DNA of 64,000 nt from Chondrus crispus (lineage: Eukaryota; Rhodophyta; Florideophyceae; Gigartinales; Gigartinaceae), in the NCBI RefSeq assembly GCF_000350225.1, contig NW_005179081.1:22548-86547 (forward strand), read 5' to 3'. Below are positions 18,944 through 29,510 of this stretch, in pieces. The number at the start of each line of letters is the position of its first letter. Within the stretch, counting starts at the first letter, position 1. The notes beneath the pieces were generated by a model. It searched no databases. It was not told the origin of the DNA and was given only the letters and a program-made list of their open reading frames with translations. The position numbers and the translations under genes were made by a program.

Positions 18944-19373
18944 CCCTGCTCAGGCATATCCCGGTCGGTTTCGCGATCCGTTCGCAGAGCCCTTTGATGC
19001 CATTGAGTACGAGCAAAATTACTGCTCGTCAGTCCGGGGAGCAATTTGCGCACACGAGTTTCAGGAGTAAAACGGGTGCACATTTCCAGATTTTGAGAAA
19101 TGTGTCAAAAAATGTGGACTGCACAAAAATAGTTTCAGGAAGCGCCCAATTACTGTACATCGGGAGCCGAACGACGAGCAAATTGGCGGTTTGTGTATAC
19201 ACAACCCCCCCCCCCCCCCCCAGTCAATCAAAATTGATGGATTTGCGCATCACAAATTGTGCGTTTGTGTTTTTCGAGTCGCCCAGTAAAATTTACGACC
19301 TTTTCTTTTGTTGAAACAGCTATCTATAAGTATGTTACACATTGAGGCTTGCACCAATCGCGACAACCGCCTT

Positions 19374-21785
19374 CTATCGGGTTGGGGCACCTCGGTAGAC
19401 ATTCCCGTCAAAAACCCCCAGTATCCACTCCACAGCATGCCTCTTCCGAAGCATATCGGTGCCAAGCACTGCAAGTCTGCACAGGGGGAGGAAGTCGATT
19501 TTACGCGCTTCACCTCTACGGACAAATATTCTCAAGGATGACAACGTGGTCTCGAGAACATCAAGATTACATCGTTTCATGAAGCGAAGCAGCAGAACGC
19601 AAACGAGTCTGACCTCTCGTTGGCTTAGCTTAGTGGAGGCGGCTATAACTTTGTCTAGACAGCTGGAGATCATATCACTGTCAACGACAGTATCTGCCAG
19701 GGCGTCGAATACGCTTGCTAGTTGCAGTAGCCTTTTCTGCTCACTTCGGGCGTTTCCGCAAAAGATGTATTCTTCTAACATAAGCGCCGGGAGCTCTTCC
19801 ACGAGGGCGCTGCGTGCAGGCCTCAATGATGTTTCAGAGGTGTACAGAACTGCCCTAAAAAACTCAATACATTGAATAGAGAAGTTCTCACCACACCTAT
19901 GCACGAGAAGACAACGCTGAAGAGCTCTTATGAGCGGTAGCCAAAATATATGGTGACCGTCTTCGTCCCCGCCTGAGGTACCCGCTTCTGAAGGACGGAA
20001 GAATACTTTAGACCTGTGCGAAGTAATTTGTTTCATAACATTCAGAAGATTTGCGGCTCTTATACCATTGGGTCCTGTCGAAACATCCATCACCAATGAC
20101 AACAGAAACCCGCATGCTGCCTTCATTGATTCTGAATCACTGGAAACAACATGAACGGCTCTGGTTGCGAGGACGTTGAACACAGTCGCACTTCGGGTAG
20201 TTAAGAATGCGAGCAAATCACACAGAGCAATGGCATCTTGCGGTGTTGTCTCACATTCGACGGCACTGGCAAGGACAAATCGCTCCACAACAATATTCTT
20301 GTGATTCTCCAGGGCTAAGCGTTGCAGAAAGTGCACACATTTGTTATTGCTCCCTTCGCGTGATGAGAACAATGCGTATGCTTTACCCAACACTTCAGAA
20401 CAACCTTTGACGCTTCGGAGCAACTGGGGATCGACGTCGGCGTTACTATTATTGCTCCCTTTTTTCATCATGGCGACATTTATCATGATGACTTCTAAAA
20501 TGCTTGTGAGGACCGAAAGCTGTTCATGAGTGAGCTGAGTACTTAGAGAGGAAGAGCTCCAGCAAGCAACACCAGCAACAGCGAGTATTTCATTATCTGT
20601 GTGAGAAAAGTCGTCGAGGAGCTGTCGTCCTGTGAAGTTCTCCAGTGAAGAAGTTTTATCTGCTAGGAGAAGCTGCAGTGTTTTCACATATGTTTCAATA
20701 TAAGGAATAGTGCTGTGCAGTTTGACAGTTTCTAAAGAGTGTAGAATTCCCGATGCGCATGCCAACCGTATTATGGAATTGGTATCCTTTGGCTCTGGCA
20801 CCCCAAAAATGAAAGATTGGCCCATGTCATGAAGACTTAAAATCAGATTTCGCAACTCGCCGTCATCGTTCGACTTTTCCATTCTTATTGTTAGTGCACT
20901 AGAAATTCCTTTTGTGATGTCGAAATACACAGCAGCAGGCCAATGGCTTGGAGATCTCGAGTGCTCTAACCATCCCAAGACGAGCGCCCTTAGTGCAGAT
21001 ATGAAGGATTCTTCTGGGACTCCTTTACTGCTCATCGGGCTTAACGATTTTAACAACTTCGAGCGGTAATGATGAAACTGCTTACTGGTATTGCTCCTGG
21101 TAGAGGCCACTAGAGCAAGTGTTTCTAAAAGGGCAGGAACATCATCTTCTTCCCTTTTTTGTGCAAGTGCGTAGAAACACTGTTCGGCAGCCTTCCTGAG
21201 GCTCCGGAGCGTCGCCATCGAGGTGGCCAGAGCGTTCTCATGACATATCGCAGCAACCAGACGGCCAAGAAAGACAACAGCTTCACGACATACAGAACGA
21301 TTTTCAGAGTAGGTTGCCAAGGAGGCAGTGAAGACAGAAAGGGTGAGCGGTAGGGTTTGAAGAAGGAAACTGGATAGTAAACGGGAGGGCCGGTTGCGTT
21401 TCCTCGCTTGAAGATCATGAAGATTTAGTGATAAGCGATTGATGGCGGTAGAAAGTCGTTTATGGGTGGATGCTGAAACAGGACGAGAGGCGGCCTCGCT
21501 GGCGGTGGCGAAGAGAACGTTGAGCTCGGGTTGAAGAACGAAGGTCTCCATGTCAGCGAGAGGAGAAACGTCAGTACCGGTATCGATTGCAGGGTGCGTA
21601 CAAAGACTGCAGTCGAGGACGTCACGCGATGCATTCAGAACTTGGGGCACCGACTGGGGTAAGGAGAGTATTCGCCACCAATTTGCACACAAGGTCCAGG
21701 CAAGACTTCGCAGGAGCATGGTTTGCCGGCACGAAGCTACAAATAGTCGGTTCCACAAGAAGCGGATAGTAGCCCTGTACAGCAT
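19374..21785 (-). CDS. Hypothetical protein, 803 codons, all-helical HEAT/ARM-like
   Basis: I do not recognise this protein. It is a long intact frame with balanced composition and no repeats or transposon motifs, so it looks like a host gene. The sequence is a succession of Leu/Ala/Ser-rich helices typical of HEAT or armadillo-type scaffolds, for example LRALVLGWLEHS, ALCDLLAFLTTRSA, KAACGFLLSLVMDV and VRLVCVLLLRFMKRC. The first ATG is at 21783-21785. The stretch before the internal Met at codon 79 (METFVLQPELNVLF, about 21551) is less regular, so that later Met is a possible start. No signal peptide or membrane segment stands out. It may be a large complex subunit or transport adaptor, but that is only inferred from the fold type. 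Confidence 0.75.
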   Translation of the reverse strand: MLYRATIRFLWNRLFVASCRQTMLLRSLAWTLCANWWRILSLPQSVPQVLNASRDVLDCSLCTHPAIDTGTDVSPLADMETFVLQPELNVLFATASEAASRPVSASTHKRLSTAINRLSLNLHDLQARKRNRPSRLLSSFLLQTLPLTLSVFTASLATYSENRSVCREAVVFLGRLVAAICHENALATSMATLRSLRKAAEQCFYALAQKREEDDVPALLETLALVASTRSNTSKQFHHYRSKLLKSLSPMSSKGVPEESFISALRALVLGWLEHSRSPSHWPAAVYFDITKGISSALTIRMEKSNDDGELRNLILSLHDMGQSFIFGVPEPKDTNSIIRLACASGILHSLETVKLHSTIPYIETYVKTLQLLLADKTSSLENFTGRQLLDDFSHTDNEILAVAGVACWSSSSLSTQLTHEQLSVLTSILEVIMINVAMMKKGSNNSNADVDPQLLRSVKGCSEVLGKAYALFSSREGSNNKCVHFLQRLALENHKNIVVERFVLASAVECETTPQDAIALCDLLAFLTTRSATVFNVLATRAVHVVSSDSESMKAACGFLLSLVMDVSTGPNGIRAANLLNVMKQITSHRSKVFFRPSEAGTSGGDEDGHHIFWLPLIRALQRCLLVHRCGENFSIQCIEFFRAVLYTSETSLRPARSALVEELPALMLEEYIFCGNARSEQKRLLQLASVFDALADTVVDSDMISSCLDKVIAASTKLSQREVRLVCVLLLRFMKRCNLDVLETTLSSLRIFVRRGEARKIDFLPLCRLAVLGTDMLRKRHAVEWILGVFDGNVYRGAPTR

Positions 21786-22215
21786 GAATGTTGATTGGAG
21801 TTAATGCCCGGCTGCGTGTGAGACAGACGCCAAACATTGGCCGCATCGATCGAGAGTCTCGATTCGAGACAGTCTACGAACTTTATTTGAGTTGAATGAA
21901 ATGAAAGACAGACTACAGTAGTTTATTTGAGTGTACAGTACCGTACAGCACATACTGTACTCTACTCATATTTCGCGGTTCACCGATCAGTTTGCTAACT
22001 CAAACAACGGTACACAACGTAGATCCATCCAATTCAATAATTCTCCCCCGCCTCAGCATTCACTTTTTGACCTTGATTCTCTAAAGACAGCCGCGGGATA
22101 TCGTCAGCGTTGCCTTACCAAACACTTTGTTTGCAGAGACACTAGAGACCGACCAGAAGCATACAAATATGTCATCTGATCACCTTGAATATCCTGATGA
22201 TGTGTTGTAGTTCGA

Positions 22216-23118
22216 CTACACTCTCGTCCAACGTGAGCGGCGTGTCGCGGAACGCCCATTTGAATCATCTTCAGACTCACATCCGTTTTCGTCGAAGTCT
22301 GTATCGTCGTCGCTCATCTCGTCATTCGATCGCGAGGACTTAAACCATGAGAGCAAACCTCCTGTTGGCTTGCCATTGTCACCTCTAACCTCGGTCATAA
22401 AATTCTCGACGTTCTTGAGTAAGTGCCGCACTCTGGCATGATTGAGTATAGATCCGAGAACAAACAGCACGTCAGCTCCGAAATTGAATCTCCGGGATAT
22501 CGAAGAAACCAAAGATGCGTCCTCGGCAAATTGGAAAACGAGCGCTTCATTGAGTCGGATCACAGATCCCACCATAAACAAACTGACGACAACGTTGTGG
22601 GCTACTGCAACTTTTGAAGGGACGCTAAACTCCAGCGACGGAAGAGATACCACAGAGTTAACAAACATACCGGCGCACATTAGAATCGCACTGCATACCA
22701 TGATGTGTGCGTCGAATCGGCCATCAAAGTACCAAAGCACATAGCTTTTCGACACTACCAGGAAGCATGAAAGGGCGCAGAATGCTGAAACCGTTCCATC
22801 GACAATGGTGGGGGCTGATATGAAGCGGTCCTTGTGTTTGCGCGCTTGGTGCCATTTGTAAAACATGCGATGGGCTATGCTCGACGCTCGAAGGTCGGAT
22901 ACGTTGGAGACTAGCAGAAGTATCCATGCCAAAAACTCGGCGTCACGAGAGACTTGAGAGAACGATTCTGCAAACACCAGAGAGGAATTGTGGCTTAAAA
23001 GCAAGAGCAGGCATCCTAGCAAGTGGACCAAGTCTGCGATCTTCTCATTTCGAGCACTGGTTTGGCCGCCATTACGACTGTAGCATCTGTGTGAGCGACA
23101 AGAAACATGGCGAACCAT
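22216..23118 (-). CDS. Hypothetical multi-pass membrane protein, 300 codons
   Basis: This intact frame starts at the ATG at 23116-23118. About six hydrophobic segments are visible, near codons 30-50 (VHLLGCLLLLLSHNSSLVF), 62-77, 107-130 (VSAFCALSCFLVVSKSYVLWY), 137-158 (IMVCSAILMCAGMFVNSVV), 170-196 and 212-227. They are followed by a hydrophilic tail of about 70 residues. The tail is strongly acidic (MSDDDTDFDENGCESEDD) and ends in a basic RSATRRSRWTRV. The layout suggests an integral membrane protein with a cytosolic acidic tail. No family signature is recognised. It is transcribed in the same direction as the helical protein gene downstream, 430 bases away. It is probably a host gene. Confidence 0.7.
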   Translation of the reverse strand: MVRHVSCRSHRCYSRNGGQTSARNEKIADLVHLLGCLLLLLSHNSSLVFAESFSQVSRDAEFLAWILLLVSNVSDLRASSIAHRMFYKWHQARKHKDRFISAPTIVDGTVSAFCALSCFLVVSKSYVLWYFDGRFDAHIMVCSAILMCAGMFVNSVVSLPSLEFSVPSKVAVAHNVVVSLFMVGSVIRLNEALVFQFAEDASLVSSISRRFNFGADVLFVLGSILNHARVRHLLKNVENFMTEVRGDNGKPTGGLLSWFKSSRSNDEMSDDDTDFDENGCESEDDSNGRSATRRSRWTRV

Positions 23119-24947
23119 GTTAAAGCTGCTGGCTTTTGAAAAGAATAGCGCTTTCGGAGGATAGCTTGGGCAATAAGCGGATTTTGCGAACGCTAGAGGT
23201 CGGTGAGCATGAAAGAGAAAGATTGAGTCTTATCGGCTTCTCAGTTGAAGCATTCCATAGTGCAGAGATGCGACCGCGGGACGAGCAGCCTCGCTGCGTT
23301 CAGAAATGAACCTCTGTTGAAATCTTCGTGCATTCTACACTTGTCTTGGTTATCAAGACTTCACGTCATCTTTCTGAAGACAAAGAATAGCTCACGGTAG
23401 TACAATTAAATTCAGGAATAAAGGACTTGATTCTCCTGACAACTGCGTCCTTGAAACCTAATTTCGCATTCAGTATTTGTCTCGTGCGACATTGTCAAGC
23501 TCTGGCTCTGTAAGGACTTCGAAGTGCGAGTGCCACATACAAAAATATTCAAAAGAGCCCAACTGTTGTGACCACTCCAGGGCATAATGAAAGCCAGGTC
23601 GTTTATTGGAGTCACAAGCCAGCTTTGGGCGACGTTGCTCGAGAGTCCGCTCAAGCACTTCAAGAATCCACCTGGTACCGCTCCCTTTCCGCTTGACGTC
23701 CTACGGATCGGCCTTGGACAACCCCGTCCGAGAATCCACTCTAACTTCCCAGGAGTCCACCTGATGTCCATGTCCAGAGCCCGTTTGATCCTTCCTCCTC
23801 TGATGCCTCTGCTTCATTCGTTGCTTCCTCTGTGTCTGTGTCCTCCATCGTTATTCTCTATCTATCTCAGTCTTATGTACTGACTTCGCAGGCATCCTCT
23901 TCCCCCATATACTGCCCTTCGCTTCGCGCCGCTGGTGTCTCCTTGCGCGCCTTTCTCTTCATCATCCTTTCATTCCGACGCTCGCCAAAGAACACGCCAT
24001 CTGCCGTCCCTACTTTCGCGTCCCTCAACCCATCAGCGGACTCACTACACGCCCACTAATATTAGTCCGCTTCCGCTTCGATTCCCTCCATCTGCGCACC
24101 CTCGATTTTCCACAATTCCTCACTGCCTGCGCTCTCCTCCAGAGGCTTTACCATCGTCGCCAATCCTGATCACCCTGTCCGTTGGGCCCACACTGCCCTT
24201 CGTCCCAGTCTCCCGCGTCCGCATATCCCCAGCGAACCGCAATGTACGCAGGAGTACGCTCTTGGGACGCCTATGAGGCCTCATATTTTGACACGAAGTC
24301 CAGAATTCAGGTCTTCCTGTACTGTATTGTTCACGCATGTGGTAAGTTGCGGACGGAGTGCATCGTGTCGGCGCAGATGTCGCTGGGAATCTTTCTAAAT
24401 TCGAAGCCTCCCCATTTTTGCATGACAATGCATCCACCGAGTGTGGACGCCCCCAGAGGGGGACTTCTACACTCGATGGATGACTACTAGTGCAACGGTC
24501 CAATAGATCTATTGGACCGTTGTCCTCAGTTGTCCTCATTGAGGCTAGTTCTGTCCTGATTTGGAAACAACTGGTGGCTACAATGGCTCTGCCGAGAAGC
24601 CGGCTCTTCGCTTTTGCGCTATGCCAATAGTCTCGTTGCCGTTCAGACATTAACGTTCGGACAGGAGTATGGGATGGGCCCTGGTGACGTATTGGACTGG
24701 AAACGTCGGAATCATTTTGGTTTGGGACCTCTCTGCAATTCTGCTCCTTACCGTGATAGAAACTGTGATAGAACTGGGCACATCTGCCGCCCCTTTTGGT
24801 CATCGCCTTTCTACAGAACGTCCCCAACTCGTTCCGCTGATACGGTCGATCGCGAAGCGCATAAAACTAAACTTTCATAAATAAGTTCCTCACGAAGATA
24901 TCAATGGCAGCCGTCAGCACTATGCTTCACATACAAAAGCGTAATCT
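23119..24947. other. No confident gene; contains a perfect palindrome
   Basis: Several frames of up to 235 codons exist on both strands, but they have low-complexity Ser/Pro/Arg composition and no conserved motif. A pyrimidine-rich stretch ending TACTGACTTCGCAG near 23878-23892 looks like a splice acceptor, so a small spliced or decayed gene on the plus strand is possible. Confidence 0.3.
24493..24522. repeat. Perfect 30-bp palindrome
   Basis: Each half reads CAACGGTCCAATAGA and the centre is AGATCT. There is no spacer. It lies between the SEN1-like gene and the membrane-protein gene and belongs to no recognised element. Confidence 0.85.
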
Positions 24948-27900
24948 TCATCCGCCCCTCCGATTTCGACCGCCATGCTTTACGCGGGCCCTTCCTCTTC
25001 CACTGCCAGGATAACCCCAGCTATTGTGAGACCGGCTCTGGTTGCGTTGCACATTCTCTTGACCGAGATGACTTTCACTGTTGGCATCAGCACCGAAGGT
25101 TTGTTGATAGTTTTCGTGAGGAAGAACCGCCATCTGCATACCAGCGGGCATGTGCATCAACGCTGCTTGTGGCATTACATCTTCATGCACGATACCCTGT
25201 TGGTGCAACTGTTGGTGCAGTGCATGTTGGTGGTGGTAAGCTTGTTGTTGAATGGCCTGTTGCTGTAACACTTGCTGCGTTTGAAGAGCATGTTGCATCA
25301 TGTGAGGATGTTGTTGCATTGCCTGCATTGCATGCAAGGCATCGATAGCGTGAGGTGCCCCCATGCCAGAGTCAAGAATTCCACTGGTTACGTGCTGAGG
25401 TGCGAGATTGTGGTTATACTGCGAGGGCAGCCACGTCTCATTGGAAATGAAGTTTTCACGATGGCGCTGTTCATGGGAAAAATGACCCCGTCCTCGACCT
25501 CGCTTCGGCCGAACTCGTCCTCTTCCGACGCGGTAGCCGCTACGACCTATGCTCGAAAAGCTGGGTTCAGGAGGCCTATGGCGCTTCCGGTCAACCTCTC
25601 GTACCTTTTCGTTCCAATTCTTGCGAGCTCTGCTGCTTTGACCTGACATGTCTGGGCCCCGAGCTCGTTTTTCTTCTGGTGAATTTATAGGCTTTGTTTC
25701 TGGCCCGCTTTTGCCCTGCCCGTCGACCTCCGTCCTCTTCAAAACTGCTTCAGCGTTAACGCTGCCGCACTGGTGCGGGTTTTGGACAAGTTCTTCTTTC
25801 GAATCTGGTCGCGACGAGGCCCCGTTCCCGGCGAGGTTGTTATTCTTTTCCTCTGGCGTTGTGCCCTTGCTGGAAAACAGCATATCCCACCCCGATGGTG
25901 CGGAACCCTCGCTTTTATCTCGCTTCTTGTCCGCTGACTTTTCGCGTCCATTCGCTTTTGCCTGTCGCCCTCTCGTTGTACTTCTTCTAGCCCTGTTGCT
26001 TCGATCAGAAACGTTACTGCGTTCGTTGTTTGCGACAGATGTTGTTGGGTTTCCATCAGCTGGTAGAAAAGGTTTCGTTTTTGGGGGTTCAGGTCTAATA
26101 ATACTGCCTGGATCAGAACCGACGATCCGGTCACTTGCTGATCCATTACTAGCGCTTGTATTGGGGACATCGCCAGCGGCTGTGTCATGTGTGGTGACTG
26201 AAAGCGGTTGTTGCCATTGTCGGGTTGCTTCGTTCGAAGGCTTCGCCGAAGATTTTGGGTCAGAATTTGCGTTTGTGACTGTCGCAGCCATTATTGCTTC
26301 CAGTTCTAGTGCCCCACCATTCCTGACGTGCTCTCGTAAAGTTTTCTCAATCCCGCTTAAATTTTGAACGCCTCCGTCTGCTAATACTTTTGACAGTTGC
26401 TCTAGTGTTGACTGCAAATCAAAGTTTTTGTCTCTTGAGGCGTCCGATATAGCCACCTTTGACGCATGCTGTGTTGCTGCATCACCAGGCACTGATAACT
26501 GTTGTGTTGGAACTTTCAAAACACTTGTATTGGACTTGACTTCTCCAGGAATATCAGAAGGACGCCCTGGATCTGGCAGGCCTTCACTCTTGTCAGTGTC
26601 AGCAACCAATGACTTCCTTGTGGCCCGTCTACGGGGATCTACGGGGCCTTTGGAGGAAGAGTTCTTTTCTTTCGCGACGCGAGAGTTCTCAACCGGCGGA
26701 CGCGGCCCAGGCTGGTGGAGTAGATTTTCGCTGCTTGAAGTGCATGGCACGACCGGTGCTGACGCTATCAATCCCTTACGACTTGGGGTCGGTGGAATTA
26801 AGCATCGTGTGACGTTTGAAACGCTTATGAGGCATCCTCTCGAGCTCGCATCCTCGACGAGCTCTGCCCAGTCTGTTGACCCTTCTGCCAGCGCGTGTGC
26901 AGAACCCAGAATGATGAGAGACGACCTAGCTCGTGTTAGCCCGACGTTCATCCGACGCACATCACGCACGAATCCAATACCGCGGTGAGCTGATGCCGTT
27001 CTTACACAGCTGAAGACGATTACGTCTTTCTCTCGCCCCTGAAACGAGTCTACTGTATCAATCTCTACATCGCCAGTGGGAATACCAGCCCTGTCAAATG
27101 ACTGGCGCAGCTCCTGCATCTGTCGTTTGTAGGGTGTCACAACCCCAAAACCTGACACAGAACCGTGGACTTTGGCAGAAGCAGAAAAAAGAGAGTCCTT
27201 AGGGTAATTCTTCTTAAGGTTTGTATATATCAAAGAGGCAAGTTCAGCTTCTGACCGATTGAAGATGGACCGATCGTCTCTGCTTCTCATTTCCTCTCCA
27301 TCTGCAATATCCAGGAAAACGTATGGCCCAAGTTTTGGCCGTATGGCATCACGATGATACGGCCGTGCTCTGCTCTCACCTTGCACACTTTCATCGTCAA
27401 CTAGTCGGCCATGATAGAAATAGCGCCTAGGAAACGAGGATATGGCTGGATGCATTCTGTACTGCGTGTCCAACATCTGTGCATTTTGGCCCCCCTTACA
27501 TACTCGTTCTAGTAGTGATTGACCATACGCCAGCCCAGCGGCGCCTGACGATAAAACAGTAGCAGGAAGCTGTTGAGGGTCTCCGACAAGTAGGCATCGT
27601 CTAGCACCCAAGGCCATTGGAATTAGACAAGAAGGCTCAGTTGCTTGTGCGCCTTCATCTATAACAACAGTATCGAACAGAGCTCCTTCAGCGCTCGTAA
27701 TATCATTGACAGCTCTCTTAGTCAAAATGCTTGATGCAGCGCCTGACAGCGTTGAAAACACTAATTGTGCATCTTCAACATATGTTCGCGCTATCTGTCG
27801 TAATTTTTCCTCCCGTTTGAGATCTTTCGCTCCATCTGATGCTGCGATGCTCAGCCTTCTCAAGTCTCTGTCCATCCTCTCAAGCTTTTCGTGGAGGTCA

Positions 27901-29510
27901 ATGATTGTGGGGTGGGCAGATTCTTGTCTCTTGGGGGTACGAGCGAGCTGAACAAGTAGAGAATTGCAGCGATTTTGCCAAGTGGTCAAAAACGCCATTT
28001 GGGCTTTCTTTTGAGCTTCTGCATTCATATCTTCTGCACAGAGACGATCCAAGAACGCTTCTGCCTGCCCTTCTGCTGTGAAAGACTTTGCTGCTTCTGA
28101 CACCCTATCACCAGCTCCAATCCTCGCCAGTTCGGGGCAATACTCACGCCCCTGACCATCGACAAATTTGCTGCTCGTCAATCGGGTAAGAATCTCATCT
28201 ACTGCAGAATTGGAAGGTGCGCAGATCAAAAGACGGGGTCGTCTTGCTCGTTTGGAAATCCGGACAAGCTTCGATTCACTAACCATTGAGAAAGTCTTAC
28301 TCATTGCAAGAAGCATCGACGAGAGCAAACCTGTTTCTCGTCCTTTGTCTGGAACTGCAGTTCGCGTTTCTGCTGCACTCGATTCTTCTTTGACGTGCGT
28401 TTGCGTTTGAGCACGACTTCCATGCATTGAAGCGAACGAAGCTAGTAGTCCTTCATAGTATTCCTGATATTGAGTCATATGGATAACGTTGAGAAGGGAG
28501 ATCAACGTTCTCGTCTTTCCAGTCCCAGGAGGACCCTGAACGACAGAAAATCCATTTCTGCACGTACTAGCGTGCAATATGGCCCGTGCTTGAGATGGGT
28601 TTAGACCAGTTTTGCTTGCGATAACTCGCGTGAAATTTTCTTCATTTCGAAACTGCGATGAAGTAGTTCCTAGGTCCACATTTTGTTTCTCATCAACTAG
28701 GATTCCGGAAGCTGTAGCAGGTGTATCTTCTTCGTCCCGGACAAAACCTGTGCTTTGCTGCGCTGGACGAAGCAAAACGGGGAGCAGCACCGATGTTTTG
28801 ATGGTTTGTAATGCATCAAATTCTCTCTTCATTGTCGTAAGGGATCCTAACCGTAAAAGGTTCCAGACGCGTGCACTTGGTAGGGCGTCCTCGTTTTCTT
28901 CACCGTCCTCCAAGTCAGTCCGAACCCCTAATTCATTACCGTCAGGAAACTTGGATAAAACGACTACGGCTCGAGAACCCGTTCTTGAGGGAATACGGAC
29001 GACAACACCAAGGACAGCGTTGTCGGAGATGACCCGGGACGCTGGAAGCGGTTGTGATCGAGCACGAGGAGGTCGCTGACGTGTCTGTGAGGCGGAGGAG
29101 AGCCATAAAACAACGACATCATTATCAATGCAACCGACGGGTCCTTTTCGATCATTCGAGTCAAGATCTACGGCCCAGCCAAAGCCCCAAGAATGCCGCC
29201 GTGACACCTTTGAGACAAGAACGAGGGCGGCGTTGGTGCCGGGCTCTTGACGACGAGCTCGCAACTTCGGTTGGCGCGCTGGTTTGGATCTTTGAAACTT
29301 TTCCGAGGCTGAAAGCAGCTCAGCGGCAACTTCCGCAAGCAGAAGTGGTTCGAAGTACTCCTTGTATCTATCATATGATGAGAAAGTGACTTGAGGAGGA
29401 GAGCAGGACTCTGAATAGGATTTGGCCAGTTGATGGAGTTGGGTAGGCTGCCACTGACATACTACTTCTGCCAAGGAACTGGATGGCGAAGGTTTGATTG
29501 CTCGCTGCAT
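24948..29510 (-). CDS. SEN1/senataxin-like superfamily 1B helicase
   Basis: RNA/DNA helicase of the Upf1-like group, which in yeast Sen1 and human senataxin resolves R-loops and ends transcription of non-coding RNA. It has 1520 codons from the ATG at 29508-29510 and no introns. The core spans about codons 300-875. It has the Q-type motif NPSQARAI, Walker A GPPGTGKT (326-333), motif Ia ICAPSNSAVDEIL and Walker B DEGAQ (618-622). It also has GDPQQLPATV, LDTQYRMHP, VVTPYKRQ, DSFQGREKDVI and MNVGLTRAR. The region before Walker A resembles the beta-barrel domain. The long N-terminal helical domain of yeast Sen1 is absent. The last 600 residues are disordered, with basic clusters (RRSTTRGRQAKANGREKSADKKR), a Gln/His-rich tract and a final Arg/Gly stretch (GSGRGRARVKHGGRNRRGG) likely to bind RNA. 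Sen1 is the best guess; other members of the group are possible. Confidence 0.93.
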   Translation of the reverse strand: MQRAIKPSPSSSLAEVVCQWQPTQLHQLAKSYSESCSPPQVTFSSYDRYKEYFEPLLLAEVAAELLSASEKFQRSKPARQPKLRARRQEPGTNAALVLVSKVSRRHSWGFGWAVDLDSNDRKGPVGCIDNDVVVLWLSSASQTRQRPPRARSQPLPASRVISDNAVLGVVVRIPSRTGSRAVVVLSKFPDGNELGVRTDLEDGEENEDALPSARVWNLLRLGSLTTMKREFDALQTIKTSVLLPVLLRPAQQSTGFVRDEEDTPATASGILVDEKQNVDLGTTSSQFRNEENFTRVIASKTGLNPSQARAILHASTCRNGFSVVQGPPGTGKTRTLISLLNVIHMTQYQEYYEGLLASFASMHGSRAQTQTHVKEESSAAETRTAVPDKGRETGLLSSMLLAMSKTFSMVSESKLVRISKRARRPRLLICAPSNSAVDEILTRLTSSKFVDGQGREYCPELARIGAGDRVSEAAKSFTAEGQAEAFLDRLCAEDMNAEAQKKAQMAFLTTWQNRCNSLLVQLARTPKRQESAHPTIIDLHEKLERMDRDLRRLSIAASDGAKDLKREEKLRQIARTYVEDAQLVFSTLSGAASSILTKRAVNDITSAEGALFDTVVIDEGAQATEPSCLIPMALGARRCLLVGDPQQLPATVLSSGAAGLAYGQSLLERVCKGGQNAQMLDTQYRMHPAISSFPRRYFYHGRLVDDESVQGESRARPYHRDAIRPKLGPYVFLDIADGEEMRSRDDRSIFNRSEAELASLIYTNLKKNYPKDSLFSASAKVHGSVSGFGVVTPYKRQMQELRQSFDRAGIPTGDVEIDTVDSFQGREKDVIVFSCVRTASAHRGIGFVRDVRRMNVGLTRARSSLIILGSAHALAEGSTDWAELVEDASSRGCLISVSNVTRCLIPPTPSRKGLIASAPVVPCTSSSENLLHQPGPRPPVENSRVAKEKNSSSKGPVDPRRRATRKSLVADTDKSEGLPDPGRPSDIPGEVKSNTSVLKVPTQQLSVPGDAATQHASKVAISDASRDKNFDLQSTLEQLSKVLADGGVQNLSGIEKTLREHVRNGGALELEAIMAATVTNANSDPKSSAKPSNEATRQWQQPLSVTTHDTAAGDVPNTSASNGSASDRIVGSDPGSIIRPEPPKTKPFLPADGNPTTSVANNERSNVSDRSNRARRSTTRGRQAKANGREKSADKKRDKSEGSAPSGWDMLFSSKGTTPEEKNNNLAGNGASSRPDSKEELVQNPHQCGSVNAEAVLKRTEVDGQGKSGPETKPINSPEEKRARGPDMSGQSSRARKNWNEKVREVDRKRHRPPEPSFSSIGRSGYRVGRGRVRPKRGRGRGHFSHEQRHRENFISNETWLPSQYNHNLAPQHVTSGILDSGMGAPHAIDALHAMQAMQQHPHMMQHALQTQQVLQQQAIQQQAYHHQHALHQQLHQQGIVHEDVMPQAALMHMPAGMQMAVLPHENYQQTFGADANSESHLGQENVQRNQSRSHNSWGYPGSGRGRARVKHGGRNRRGG

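Larger units (their letters stand above)
15546..19148. mobile_element. PIF/Harbinger DNA transposon H1 (inner limits)
   Basis: Two convergent genes, a Myb/SANT-like protein and a DDE transposase, form the two-gene set typical of PIF/Harbinger elements. The outer parts share an inverted match: TGGGCGCCTCCTGAAAC at 15546-15562 and its complement with one mismatch at 19132-19148. Both sides also carry CACAAA/TTTGTG words. The true ends probably lie somewhat further out, because the similarity looks subterminal. A run of 17 C lies at 19205-19221. Confidence 0.65.

Noticed and set aside
24120..24827. A 235-codon minus frame upstream of the membrane-protein gene
   Set aside because: Low-complexity Arg/Thr/Ser composition, no motif, and the palindrome lies inside it.
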